Source of the DNA: CAMTUW01 sp947085035
GTDB taxonomy: Bacteria; Actinomycetota; Coriobacteriia; Anaerosomatales; PHET01
Length of the DNA: 64,000 bases
Assembly (NCBI GenBank): GCA_947085035.1
Contig: CAMTUW010000018.1
Span: 1-64,000, forward strand
Reading direction: 5' to 3'
Every line of letters begins with the position of its first letter. The stretch's first letter is position 1. Shown piece after piece: positions 33,038 through 40,844 of the stretch. The notes below the pieces were generated by a model. It ran no database searches and was not told the DNA's origin. It saw only the letters and a list, made by a program, of their open reading frames with translations. The position numbers and the translations under genes were made by a program.

Positions 33038-33806
33038 CGTCATGCTTCGCCTGAGCGCACTTCATGCAGGCTACGGTCGTGCGCATGTCCTTCACGGTGT
33101 CGACTTGAAAGTGGCTCGCGGTGAGATGGTCGCCCTGATCGGCGCGAATGGTGCTGGCAAGTCGACCTTGCTCAAGACGGTTGTCGGTCTTGTTCCTGCA
33201 TTCGATGGCTCTGTCGAGTACGACGGTGAGGTCGTCACGAACTCCACTCCGGAGAAACTGCTGGCGAAAGGGTTGTCGCTGGTACCGGAGGGCCGGATGC
33301 TCTTTGGCTCGATGACGGTGCGCGAGAACCTCGAGTTGGGAGCGTATTCGGCCGGCTCGGCCCGCAAGGCCGCCATTGCTACCGGTCTGAAGCGGGTCCA
33401 CTCGCTGTTCCCGGTTCTGGAGGAGCGTTCCGGTCAACGCGCAGAGACCCTCTCCGGTGGAGAGCAGCAGATGCTTGCGGTAGGCCGAGCGCTCATGTCG
33501 GCACCCACGCTGCTCTTGCTCGACGAGCCGTCACTCGGTTTGGCCCCCAAGGTGATCGCCGAGATATTCTCGGTGCTCGACACTCTTATCAGCGAGGGCC
33601 TCACTGTGCTGCTCGTGGAACAGGACGCGCGTCTGGCGCTCAGACACTCCAGTCGGGGATATGTGTTGAGCACGGGCAAGGTCGTCATGAGCGGATCATC
33701 ACAAGAGCTCCTCTCAAACGACGGCGTTGCCAGAATCTACTTGGGCAGCGTGATCGCTGAGGAGCAGGACTGTGTCGGGGTCGACCGGCAACCGAGCAGG
33801 GGATAG
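33030..33806 (+). CDS. livF: Branched-chain amino-acid ABC transporter, ATPase LivF
   Basis: Second ATPase of the LIV transporter, 258 residues. Walker A is GANGAGKST (38-46), the signature is LSGGEQQMLAVGRALMS, Walker B LLLLDEPSLGLAP, and the family segment LSLVPEGRMLFGSMTVRENL is intact. ATG 33030 overlaps the end of livG by eight bases. The PaaK gene starts 12 bases after its stop, which ties transport to acyl-CoA activation. Confidence 0.92.
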   Translation: MSDVMLRLSALHAGYGRAHVLHGVDLKVARGEMVALIGANGAGKSTLLKTVVGLVPAFDGSVEYDGEVVTNSTPEKLLAKGLSLVPEGRMLFGSMTVRENLELGAYSAGSARKAAIATGLKRVHSLFPVLEERSGQRAETLSGGEQQMLAVGRALMSAPTLLLLDEPSLGLAPKVIAEIFSVLDTLISEGLTVLLVEQDARLALRHSSRGYVLSTGKVVMSGSSQELLSNDGVARIYLGSVIAEEQDCVGVDRQPSRG

Positions 33807-33818
33807 GGGAGGCGCGTC

Positions 33819-35123
33819 GTGGCGATCTGGAATCCTGAGTACGAATGTATGGACCGAACAGCCTTGCACGAGCTGCAGCTCAGGCGTTTACAGATGTCGA
33901 TCTCTTGGACCTATGAGCGCGTGCCGTACTATCGCGCGGTCATGGACTCGATGGGGGTCAGGCCGCGTGACATCAGGTCCCTCGATGATGTGCGTCGCAT
34001 GCCGCTGACCGACAAGACCGCGCTTCGTGACACGTATCCGTTCGGCATGTTCGCCCTGCCGCTCGACGAGGTCGTCAGAGTGCACAGTTCCAGCGGCACA
34101 ACCGGCAAGCCGATCGTCGTGGGTTACTCGCGAGGTGACATCAACACGTGGACGGAACTGACCGCTCGCGTTGCCTCGGCCGCCGGAGTGAACCGCGGTG
34201 ACCTGGTCGACATGGCTTTCCAGTACGGGATGTTCACGGGTGGCTGGGGCATGCACTACGGAATCGAGCGAATAGGTGCGACGATCATTCCCGCTGGTGC
34301 AGGGGGTACGGAGCGCCACCTGATGATGCTATCCGATTTCGGTACGTCCGTGATCGTCTCGACTCCGAGTTATGCGCTCTTCTTGGCAGAACAAGGGGAG
34401 AGTGCCGGAATCGATTTCTCCGCACTACCGCTTCGACTCGGGCTGTTCGGCGGAGAGCCGTGCTCAGATCGCATGAAGGTCGAGATTCAAGAGCGCCTCC
34501 ACATACGTGCGACAGACAACTATGGACTGTCAGAGGTCATGGGCCCCGGCGTGAGTGGCGAGTGTGAGTGCGCCTGTGGCCTCCACCTCGCCGAAGACCA
34601 CGTGTTGGCCGAGGTGATCGACCCGGTGACGCTCGAGCCGCTTGGGTGGGGCGAGGAGGGCGAACTCGTCCTCACGTCGCTCACGAAAGAGGCGTTCCCG
34701 GTTGTCCGATACCGGACGCATGACCTCACCGTTCTCGATCCGTCTCGTTGTGAGTGTGGTAGGACGATGGCGCGGATGCGCAAAGTACGCAAGCGCACCG
34801 ATGACATGCTGATCATCCGTGGCGTCAATGTCTTCCCCAGCCAGGTCGAAGACGTGCTGTTCAGTTTCGAAGGAATCTCGCCTCACTATCTGATCGTGGT
34901 CGATCGTCAGCGCAATCTCGATGACCTGGAGGTGCGCATCGAGGTCGAGGAGTCGGTCTTTTCCGATATCATGGGGGAGATGGTCTCTTTCCAGAGCCGT
35001 GTGGCCGATAGGTTGCAGTCAGTGCTGGGGCTGAGGGCCAAGATCACTTTGGTGGAGCCCGGCGCCATAGCACGCTCCGCCGGCAAGGCACAGCGGGTAT
35101 CGGATAGGCGCGAGAACTGCTGA
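33819..35123 (+). CDS. paaK: Phenylacetate-CoA ligase family protein (second copy)
   Basis: AMP-forming aryl/acyl-CoA ligase, 434 residues, paralogue of the gene at 15572. AMP-binding loop SSSGTTGKPIVVGYS, motif YGLSEVMGPGVSGECE and lid segment KRTDDMLIIRGVNVFPSQVE are present. Cys residues around SRCECGRTM resemble the zinc-like cysteine pattern of anaerobic PaaKs. GTG 33819 follows GGGGAGG. It ends the ACT-Liv cassette. In amino-acid-fermenting anaerobes such ligases act on aryl acids formed from aromatic amino acids; that use here is inferred. Confidence 0.9.
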   Translation: MAIWNPEYECMDRTALHELQLRRLQMSISWTYERVPYYRAVMDSMGVRPRDIRSLDDVRRMPLTDKTALRDTYPFGMFALPLDEVVRVHSSSGTTGKPIVVGYSRGDINTWTELTARVASAAGVNRGDLVDMAFQYGMFTGGWGMHYGIERIGATIIPAGAGGTERHLMMLSDFGTSVIVSTPSYALFLAEQGESAGIDFSALPLRLGLFGGEPCSDRMKVEIQERLHIRATDNYGLSEVMGPGVSGECECACGLHLAEDHVLAEVIDPVTLEPLGWGEEGELVLTSLTKEAFPVVRYRTHDLTVLDPSRCECGRTMARMRKVRKRTDDMLIIRGVNVFPSQVEDVLFSFEGISPHYLIVVDRQRNLDDLEVRIEVEESVFSDIMGEMVSFQSRVADRLQSVLGLRAKITLVEPGAIARSAGKAQRVSDRRENC

Positions 35124-35169
35124 CATGAACGGTTCGTCGTAAATCCCGGCGTTGAGAGGTGGGTGGGCG

Positions 35170-35712
35170 GTGTCCGGCTGGACCCTGATCGCTGTCATCA
35201 TCGGAGTCCTTCTGGTCGCTTGCGCGGGCGGTGCGGGCGCCTTGTTCGGTTGGCAGGCCTATCGCCGCAGCGTACTCATGAACCTCGTCGTGCGGGCTGA
35301 GGCCGTGGAGGCCGCTGGCTCCGCTCTCATCGACACCATAACGAGGCTCTCGGAAGAAAGCGACGAGGCGCTTGAGCACTTCTGTGTCGATCGTGAAGCC
35401 GTTGAGCGGCGCGCCCTACACGAAATCGTTTCGCGGGCCGGGATGCTCGCGGATGAATTGGACCGCATGCCGCTGCCCGCTTCACTCGTATCCGTAGCGA
35501 CAGCCCTTGCCGATGCGGCTTATCTGATCAGTCGCGAGGCGGCATTGGTCACCGATGAGCAGACTGGTTCCGACGCCTTGGATGCCCTGTCTGCGATGGA
35601 CTTGGCCCTTGTGCGGGCATACATCAGCAAGGGCAGAGCCGTGCTCTTCACGACGTGCGAGATCTGCGGGCTTGATGACACGGCGGTGTACGGCGGAGGT
35701 CTCTACTTGTGA
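35170..35712 (+). CDS. Membrane-anchored protein, function unknown
   Basis: About 180 residues. One N-terminal membrane helix (about 4-27, IAVIIGVLLVACAGGAGALF) is followed by a helical soluble domain with regular charged heptads. It ends with a CEICG pair and a Gly-rich tail. I do not recognise the family. GTG 35170 with GGTGGG upstream is preferred; TTG 35152 is also open. It lies 46 bases after paaK and overlaps the SH3 gene by four bases. Confidence 0.6.
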   Translation: MSGWTLIAVIIGVLLVACAGGAGALFGWQAYRRSVLMNLVVRAEAVEAAGSALIDTITRLSEESDEALEHFCVDREAVERRALHEIVSRAGMLADELDRMPLPASLVSVATALADAAYLISREAALVTDEQTGSDALDALSAMDLALVRAYISKGRAVLFTTCEICGLDDTAVYGGGLYL

Positions 35713-36131
35713 ACTTCCTCGAGAACAGAATCGTGCGTGCCCTTTTGGGCCTGAGCGCGGTTGCGCTCCTCACGTTCGTCGTGAGCGGCTACTTCAGCGA
35801 TTACCGAGCCGCCTCAAGCGGAGACAACAAGAGAGGCGAGGCCTCCGAAGACACGACCGCCACCCCACCGATTGACGAGGTCGGGGAGGAGACTGATCCG
35901 GTCGTCGAGGAACCGGCGGCCCCACAACCAAAGACGCTCACCGTGCTCATCGACGGACTGAACCTGCGCAAGGAGCCACGACGCGAGTCGAAATCACTTC
36001 AAGGACTGGGCAAGGGCGACACCTTGACCGTGATCAGTGAAACAGACGAGTGGTTGGAAGTCGAAACACAAGATGGAAAGCGGGGTTGGATTTCGGCCAA
36101 CCCCGCATACACAAAGATCAAGAAGCGGTGA
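35709..36131 (+). CDS. Membrane-anchored SH3-domain protein
   Basis: A 140-residue protein with an N-terminal membrane helix (about 9-29). A low-complexity acidic linker rich in Glu, Pro and Thr follows (about 35-75). The C-terminal bacterial SH3 domain (about 76-138) contains VLIDGLNLRKEPRRESKSL and WLEVETQDGKRGWI. Such SH3b domains usually bind cell-wall peptides. GTG 35709 overlaps the preceding stop (GTGA), so the two membrane proteins are probably made together. Confidence 0.75.
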   Translation: MNFLENRIVRALLGLSAVALLTFVVSGYFSDYRAASSGDNKRGEASEDTTATPPIDEVGEETDPVVEEPAAPQPKTLTVLIDGLNLRKEPRRESKSLQGLGKGDTLTVISETDEWLEVETQDGKRGWISANPAYTKIKKR

Positions 36132-36135
36132 TCTC

Positions 36136-36471
36136 ATGCGCATCATTGGAGCTGCAGAGGACTTCTGGCGAGCCCGTCTGATCCGAGTCGACGCGACCGA
36201 GGAGCTCGATTTCGAGTGGCGTGAAGATATTCTGTACCGGCATCCTGTCGTCTCGGAGGCTGACGATGTCGAACTGTGGCACATCGAGGCCGTTCGCACC
36301 GACGACTATGACACGGTTGTTCGCATCGGAACGATCCGTTCGCGCTCTGAGGCCGAGGCCATGTTCTCGCGAGTCACAGAAGACCTCGGTGAGATGACCA
36401 AGAACCAGTTCGAGGAAACCTACCTCACACCCACGACTGGTTCCTCAGATGCGGAACGATCCCAGGACTAG
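36136..36471 (+). CDS. Hypothetical cytoplasmic protein
   Basis: A 111-residue acidic protein without signal, membrane helix or motif that I recognise. It has regular alternation of charged and hydrophobic residues (DDVELWHIEAVRTDDYDTVV), suggesting a small alpha/beta fold. ATG 36136 lies 4 bases after the SH3 gene, so it is the last gene of this + strand run. No family is assigned. Confidence 0.55.
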   Translation: MRIIGAAEDFWRARLIRVDATEELDFEWREDILYRHPVVSEADDVELWHIEAVRTDDYDTVVRIGTIRSRSEAEAMFSRVTEDLGEMTKNQFEETYLTPTTGSSDAERSQD

Positions 36472-36574
36472 CGGCTCTGGGCGTCCCTTGTGAGGGGATG
36501 TGCGGTCCATCCTTCGAAGTGACATAAGATACATTATCAGCACTACAATACAACGCTCCCGCATCAACGAAGCA

Positions 36575-36602
36575 GCCCCGGACCGCGTGCGCAGTCCGGG
36601 GC
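36575..36602. terminator. Hairpin between convergent transcription units
   Basis: GCCCCGGAC (36575-36583) pairs perfectly with GTCCGGGGC (36594-36602). It sits between the end of the + strand run (36471) and the end of the - strand NCS2 gene (36647), where it can stop transcription from both sides. T-rich sequence is modest on either side. The rest of this 175-base gap shows only an AT-rich patch (36525-36552). Confidence 0.6.
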
Positions 36603-36646
36603 CGTCATGTTCATGCGTGCGTATGAGCGGTTGTAGTCGAGCTGAT

Positions 36647-38086
36647 CTACCCTGCGGAACCGGTGATCAGGTTGAGTAGCGGCGTTTGCAGGAACGCGAT
36701 CAAAAACGCGATCGATGCCACCCACATCAACGGGTGAATCTCGCGGAGTTTGTTGTGGAACAGCTTGATCACGACGTAGCTGATGAAGCCCATGCCGATG
36801 CCCCAGCTGATGTTGTACGTGAGCGGGATGCCGACGATGGTGAGAAAGGCCGGGAACGCCTCTTCGAGGTTGTTCCATGGAATCTCGCGAACCGTTTTCA
36901 TCATCAGGAAACCGACGATGATGAGCGCACCGGCGGTGATCGGAAATGACGTGAAGTTCGCGCCCTCGGGAACCGCGAAGCCGCTACCGGCGAAGCTGCC
37001 GAAGCGCTCAGAGTTCTCAACGGCGTAGCCGCCACCGATCATCTTGACGACGGGAGTGAAGAAGGCTGCGGCAGCGAACAGCACGCCGGTGACGATTGCG
37101 GTCAAGCCGGTGCGCCCGCCCTCGGCAACGCCCGCTGCCGATTCGATGTAGGTCGTTATCGAGCTTGCGCCAAACAGTCCACCGGTCGTCGCAGCGGCCG
37201 AGTCGACCATGAGGATCCCGCGAATCTCGGGAACCTGGCCTTTCTCGTCAACGAAACCGGCCTGTTCTCCAACTGAGATCACGGTGCCCATCGTATCGAA
37301 GAAGTCCGAGAGCATGACCGCGAACACGGCGAACAGAAGCGCAGGCGTGAAGATCTGCAGCAGCGCGATGGAAGAAGTGCCTTCAGGCGTTTGGAAAGGC
37401 GCAAAGAACGTCGAGAAGTCCAACGGACCCACGATTGTCTCAGGGACTTTCGTGATACCGAGGAGCAGTGCGGCGACGGTGGCCACACCGATGCCCCAGA
37501 GGATATCTCCTTTGATTCGAAGAGCCATGAAGGCGAGTATGGCGAACAGACCGATCAGGGTGATCCACACGTACTCGTTCGTGAAGTCCCCGAGAGAGAC
37601 CAATGTCGCTGCGTTCGGGGTGATGATTCCCCCCTCGACAAGGCCCAGCAACGTGATGAACAGGCCGATGCCCACGCCGATAGCACGCTTGAGGTCGATG
37701 GGAATGGCGTTCATGATCGCCTCACGCAGTCCTGTGAGAACGAGCAGGAAGATGATGATGCCCTCAACGAAGATCACCGCCATGCCCACCTGCCATGGCA
37801 CGTTGGCCTGCTGGAATCCGATGATCGAGAACGTGACCACCGCGTTGAGCCCCATACCAGAAGCCAAGGCGAGCGGTCGGTTGCTGACGAGGCCCATCGT
37901 GACACACATGAGAGCTGCGCCCAGGGCGGTTGCGGTAGCGGCGCCTTCGAAGGGCACCCCTGCTGCCGAAAGGATACCCGGGTTCACGAAGATGATGTAT
38001 GCCATTGTGAGAAACGTGGTGAGACCAGCGATGATCTCGGTACGAAGATCGGTACCACGTTCGCTGAACTTGAAGAACTGCTCCAT
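36647..38086 (-). CDS. NCS2-family purine permease (AzgA/PbuG type)
   Basis: Proton-coupled importer for guanine/hypoxanthine or adenine, with about 12 membrane segments. Family features are FKFSERGTDLRTEIIAGLTT near the start, MAYIIFVNPGILSAAG, and GLMSFLFFD-like substrate-loop equivalents (ALASGMGLNAVVTFSI and MLSDFFDTMGTVISVGEQAG). ATG 38086 gives the PbuG-like N-terminus MEQFFKF; ATG 38098 adds four residues. Length of about 479 is typical. No purine riboswitch is present in the 90 bases upstream. It fits with hpt and apt. Confidence 0.9.
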   Translation of the reverse strand: MEQFFKFSERGTDLRTEIIAGLTTFLTMAYIIFVNPGILSAAGVPFEGAATATALGAALMCVTMGLVSNRPLALASGMGLNAVVTFSIIGFQQANVPWQVGMAVIFVEGIIIFLLVLTGLREAIMNAIPIDLKRAIGVGIGLFITLLGLVEGGIITPNAATLVSLGDFTNEYVWITLIGLFAILAFMALRIKGDILWGIGVATVAALLLGITKVPETIVGPLDFSTFFAPFQTPEGTSSIALLQIFTPALLFAVFAVMLSDFFDTMGTVISVGEQAGFVDEKGQVPEIRGILMVDSAAATTGGLFGASSITTYIESAAGVAEGGRTGLTAIVTGVLFAAAAFFTPVVKMIGGGYAVENSERFGSFAGSGFAVPEGANFTSFPITAGALIIVGFLMMKTVREIPWNNLEEAFPAFLTIVGIPLTYNISWGIGMGFISYVVIKLFHNKLREIHPLMWVASIAFLIAFLQTPLLNLITGSAG

Positions 38087-38178
38087 TCGTCCATCCATTC
38101 TCTGATTTGTTGTGGTGTTCGGTGACGCGTCGGTTTCTGTGGGTTCATCCGGTCATTCTCGCGGCATTCCCCCTCTGC

Positions 38179-38646
38179 TCATCGATTCGCCTTGAACAGC
38201 GAGCCGAGGTACTCCGCAACGTAGTCATCACCTAGGTTCAGTATCGATTCAATCGATGATGCCCAGTCGGGTCTCAGGTCGATGGAGTTGAGCTCTTCCG
38301 GAGTGAAGAGGTCGACACATTCGACTCGTGGATCGGAAGGCTCGGATGTGATGGCACCACCCGTGACTACTGCAGCGAACAGAATGTTGATGACGTGGCG
38401 AGGGCCAGCGGGGTCAATGGTGTCCGACAGCAGAAGTGGGCGTCCGACCTCGATGGTGAGCCCGGTCTCCTCGAGCACTTCTCGCTGAAGAGCGGTCGCG
38501 AGTGGCTCACGATAATCGACACCCCCGCCGGGAAGCAGATGATATCGGGCTTGACCAGCGCGGTGGCGAACGGTGACGACGCGACCATCGAGCGCGATGA
38601 GTGCAGCAACGCGCACGCGCGGCCAACTAGAGACCGGTGCTGCCAA
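38179..38646 (-). CDS. Nudix hydrolase
   Basis: Hydrolase of nucleoside diphosphate derivatives, about 155 residues. The Nudix box is present as GGGVDYREPLATALQREVLEETG (Gly-x5-Glu-x7-Arg-Glu-x-x-Glu-Glu core visible). Substrate is not predictable. TTG 38646 is the best start: GGGGAGG lies 6 bases upstream, inside the end of dut, giving a 20-base overlap with it. Earlier starts (GTG 38661, TTG 38676) are open but lack such a site. It follows dut in the nrdR-dut-nudix run, suggesting nucleotide-pool cleaning. Confidence 0.82.
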   Translation of the reverse strand: MAAPVSSWPRVRVAALIALDGRVVTVRHRAGQARYHLLPGGGVDYREPLATALQREVLEETGLTIEVGRPLLLSDTIDPAGPRHVINILFAAVVTGGAITSEPSDPRVECVDLFTPEELNSIDLRPDWASSIESILNLGDDYVAEYLGSLFKANR

Positions 38647-39076
38647 AGCCGTCCTCCCCACGAACCGTCTCGTCAAGCGAAAGAACCTCTGTGAGGGTTA
38701 CTCGCTCGACGCGCTGGACGACCAGTTGGGCGATCTTATCCCCGTGGCGAATGTGAATAGGTACCGTAGTGTCCGTGTTCAGGGCGATCACAGCGACCTC
38801 GCCTCGATAGTGGCAGTCTATGAGCCCGGGAGCATTGACGACGGACAGCCCATCGCGAATGGCGCGACCGCTTCGAGGCAGCACGAACCCGGCGAAACCG
38901 AAAGGAATGGCGATCGCGATTCCCGTCGGGATCAGCGCTCGTCCGCCCGGCGGAAGCGTGCAGGCGATCGCTGCGTGAAGGTCGAGTCCCGCATCACCGT
39001 CGTGAGCGTAGCGCGGAAGCGGTAAAGAGTCGTCAAGCCTTCGTATCAGCAGTTCGACAGAAACAGGCAGACTCAC
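38627..39076 (-). CDS. dut: dUTP diphosphatase
   Basis: Trimeric enzyme hydrolysing dUTP to dUMP, which keeps uracil out of DNA and supplies dTMP synthesis. All five motifs are visible: DAGLDLHA, LPRSGRAI, GLIDCHYRGEV, HGDKIAQLVV, and the flexible C-terminal RGEDGFGSTG. Length of 149 residues is normal. GTG 39076 starts just after the nrdR stop. Because nrdR and lysM lie upstream in the same direction, dut may be induced by DNA damage. Confidence 0.95.
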   Translation of the reverse strand: MSLPVSVELLIRRLDDSLPLPRYAHDGDAGLDLHAAIACTLPPGGRALIPTGIAIAIPFGFAGFVLPRSGRAIRDGLSVVNAPGLIDCHYRGEVAVIALNTDTTVPIHIRHGDKIAQLVVQRVERVTLTEVLSLDETVRGEDGFGSTGL

Positions 39077-39077
39077 T

Positions 39078-39524
39078 TCAGCGCAGCCCCTTCAATTCAC
39101 GCGTGAACTCGTCGAGATCCTGAAACTCCTTGTAGACGGAAGCGAAGCGCACGTACGCGACCTTATCCAGGGCCAGCAACCGTGCTAGAACCATGTCACC
39201 GAGATGTCGGCTGTCAACTTCATAGCGAAACGTGTTGTGTAGATCCGATTCGATGTCATCGATGAGCGATTCCAGTTGCTCGCTTGGCACGTTGCGTTTG
39301 GCAGTTGCAACCAACAGCCCGCGCAGCAACTTCGCGCGATCGAATGGCTCGGGAGCACCATCCTTCTTCACGACCATGAGCGGCATGTCTTCGCGCCGTT
39401 CGTAGGTGGTGAATCGCTCGGTGCAGGCCAGACACTCGCGACGACGCCTGATGGCGTCTTGTGACTCGGAAGTGCGGGAATCGACTACCTTCGTCTCACC
39501 ATGTCCACAGAAGGGACACCGCAT
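39078..39524 (-). CDS. nrdR: Transcriptional repressor NrdR
   Basis: Repressor of ribonucleotide reductase genes that senses dATP/ATP. The zinc ribbon MRCPFCGHGETKVVDSR has Cys3 and Cys6, with a second pair in RRRECLACTERFTTYER. The ATP-cone domain (about 47-137) has VVKKDGAPEPFDRAKLLRGL. ATG 39524 follows GGGGTGAGG and gives 148 residues. The order lexA / LysM protein / nrdR is the one seen in Corynebacterium and Mycobacterium. Confidence 0.95.
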   Translation of the reverse strand: MRCPFCGHGETKVVDSRTSESQDAIRRRRECLACTERFTTYERREDMPLMVVKKDGAPEPFDRAKLLRGLLVATAKRNVPSEQLESLIDDIESDLHNTFRYEVDSRHLGDMVLARLLALDKVAYVRFASVYKEFQDLDEFTRELKGLR

Positions 39525-39631
39525 GGCCTCACCCCTACATTTAGACTGTGTGAAAAGGTAACACACAAGATGTGGGGGCATCAACCGAAATTCGCACCTA
39601 GCGTTGGTGTTTTGACGTCAAAGATCACGCC

Positions 39632-39982
39632 TCAGCGCAACGCGATTGCGGTCGCGTCCGGATTCACGGGAAGCATGAGTGACTGCCCGACCACGATAGC
39701 TGAGGTGCGAAGTCCGTTGAGCTCGATGATCGCGCTGACAGTTCTGGCCGTGTTCAGCTTGGGGACAGGATTGCGTTTCGCTATGTCCCAGAGCGTATCC
39801 CCGGCAGATACGTGGACCGTTCGAGTTGTATGGACGGCGGTCGCAGGAGCCTTGGAGGTTGCGGCGATCACTATGAGCGCGATGACCAACAATACGGCGA
39901 ACGCGTACTCCGAGAGCTTTGCTGTAGCCGGAAGCGTCTTGTCGCTTGAGGCGCTACGGTGTTGCCGAGTGGTTCGCGTCAT
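39632..39982 (-). CDS. SOS-induced membrane LysM protein (YneA/DivS/Rv2719c-like)
   Basis: A 116-residue protein with a basic N-terminus, one membrane helix (about 26-45) and an extracellular LysM domain (VSAGDTLWDIAKRN ... LNGLRTSAIVVGQSLMLP). It is divergent from lexA, with two LexA boxes on its promoter. Small TM-LysM proteins at this place (YneA in Bacillus, Rv2719c in M. tuberculosis) and DivS in C. glutamicum delay cell division during SOS. That function is inferred here from architecture, place and control. ATG 39982 has AAGGGA upstream. nrdR follows 107 bases downstream. Confidence 0.85.
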   Translation of the reverse strand: MTRTTRQHRSASSDKTLPATAKLSEYAFAVLLVIALIVIAATSKAPATAVHTTRTVHVSAGDTLWDIAKRNPVPKLNTARTVSAIIELNGLRTSAIVVGQSLMLPVNPDATAIALR

Positions 39983-40058
39983 GCTGGATTCCCTTTCAGG
40001 CGGATACCGATTCTCCTGCGAGCCTAATCCCCACCTCTGACATCGTCCGCACACAGCA

Positions 40059-40070
40059 GAACATGTGTTC
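40059..40070. promoter_or_regulatory. LexA (SOS) box 1
   Basis: GAACATGTGTTC is a perfect GAAC-N4-GTTC box. It lies about 6 bases downstream of the lysM -10, over the transcription start, where bound LexA would block that promoter. Confidence 0.85.
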
Positions 40071-40075
40071 GTGTC

Positions 40076-40103
40076 AGTGTACCGAACATATGTTCGTTGT
40101 CAA
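40076..40103 (-). promoter_or_regulatory. lysM promoter (-35/-10) with embedded SOS box
   Basis: On the - strand TTGACA (40098-40103) and TACACT (40076-40081) are 16 bases apart. The SOS box GAACATATGTTC (40084-40095) fills the spacer. This is a perfect -35 and a typical actinobacterial -10. Confidence 0.82.
40084..40095. promoter_or_regulatory. LexA (SOS) box 2
   Basis: CGAACATATGTTCG, a fully palindromic Bacillus/actinobacterial-type LexA site, sits between the -35 and -10 of the lysM promoter. Confidence 0.88.
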
Positions 40104-40114
40104 GGCCCCTCATC

Positions 40115-40126
40115 GAACGCGTGTTT
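40115..40126. promoter_or_regulatory. LexA (SOS) box 3 (one mismatch)
   Basis: GAACGCGTGTTT differs from GAAC-N4-GTTC at the last base and overlaps the start of the lexA -35 (40125-40130). Confidence 0.65.
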
Positions 40127-40153
40127 GCATGCGCGCACGTTCGCGGCTACACT
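40125..40153 (+). promoter_or_regulatory. lexA promoter
   Basis: TTGCAT (40125-40130) and TACACT (40148-40153) are separated by 17 bases. SOS boxes lie on both sides, so lexA is autoregulated. Confidence 0.75.
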
Positions 40154-40159
40154 TGTTTC

Positions 40160-40171
40160 GTACACGTGTTC
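40160..40171. promoter_or_regulatory. LexA (SOS) box 4 (one mismatch)
   Basis: GTACACGTGTTC differs from the box consensus at one base and covers the expected lexA transcription start. Confidence 0.6.
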
Positions 40172-40192
40172 GAACAGCCTAGGGGGATTCAG

Positions 40193-40834
40193 ATGTCGTA
40201 TCGCCGCGCAGTCACAAAGAGGCAGCAGCAGATACTCGACTTCATCAGGGCGGAGATTCACCTGCGCGGGTATCCGCCCAGCGTGCGTGAGATCGGTGTG
40301 GCGGTCGGCCTGTCGTCATCCTCGACCGTCCACTCCCACCTCGCCGCCTTGGAGGCCAAGGGCTTCATCCGTCGAGACCCGTCAAAGCCCCGAGCGCTGG
40401 AGGTGCTCGACTTCCGCGAGAGCGGATCGTCTTTCGACCCCTCAAGGATATGTGCGGTGCCTCTGGTGGGTCATGTGGCGGCCGGACAGCCCATTCTCGC
40501 CTCAGAGAACATCGAGGCCACCATCCCGCTCCCTACGGAGTTCGCCGGAGAGTCCACGTTCATCCTGAGGGTGCGTGGAGAGTCGATGATCGACGCAGGA
40601 ATACTCGACGGGGATTTTGTCGTCGTTCATCAGCAGGCGGTAGCGACCAACGGAGACATCGTCGTTGCAATGGTCGAGTCTGACGCAGGCGGTGAACCGG
40701 AGGCCACGGTGAAACGGTTCTTCCGGGAGGCCGACCGGATCAGACTACAGCCCGAGAATCAGCACATGGACCCCATATACGCTCGCGACGTATTGGTGCT
40801 CGGGAAAGTGGTGGCGTTGTTCAGGCGACTCTGA
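40193..40834 (+). CDS. lexA: LexA repressor
   Basis: SOS repressor and self-cleaving peptidase, 213 residues. The N-terminal winged helix reads RQQQILDFIRAEI and PPSVREIGVAVGLSSSSTVH. The cleavage site is Ala97-Gly98 (HVAAGQP), with catalytic Ser131 (RGESMID) and Lys174 (ATVKRFF). ATG 40193 follows AGGGGG; the frame is open upstream across the SOS boxes but that part is not LexA. It is the only + strand gene in the right half of the window and converges with hflX, 10 bases apart. Confidence 0.96.
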   Translation: MSYRRAVTKRQQQILDFIRAEIHLRGYPPSVREIGVAVGLSSSSTVHSHLAALEAKGFIRRDPSKPRALEVLDFRESGSSFDPSRICAVPLVGHVAAGQPILASENIEATIPLPTEFAGESTFILRVRGESMIDAGILDGDFVVVHQQAVATNGDIVVAMVESDAGGEPEATVKRFFREADRIRLQPENQHMDPIYARDVLVLGKVVALFRRL

Positions 40835-40844
40835 ATCCTCGAAG

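Noticed and set aside
37209..38105. Long open frame antisense to the NCS2 permease
   Set aside because: High-GC shadow frame; its product is rich in Arg, Ser and Pro without motifs, whereas the opposite strand encodes a full permease.
38087..38178. Purine riboswitch ahead of the NCS2 permease
   Set aside because: The 90-base gap shows none of the conserved loop sequences and no three-way junction or terminator.
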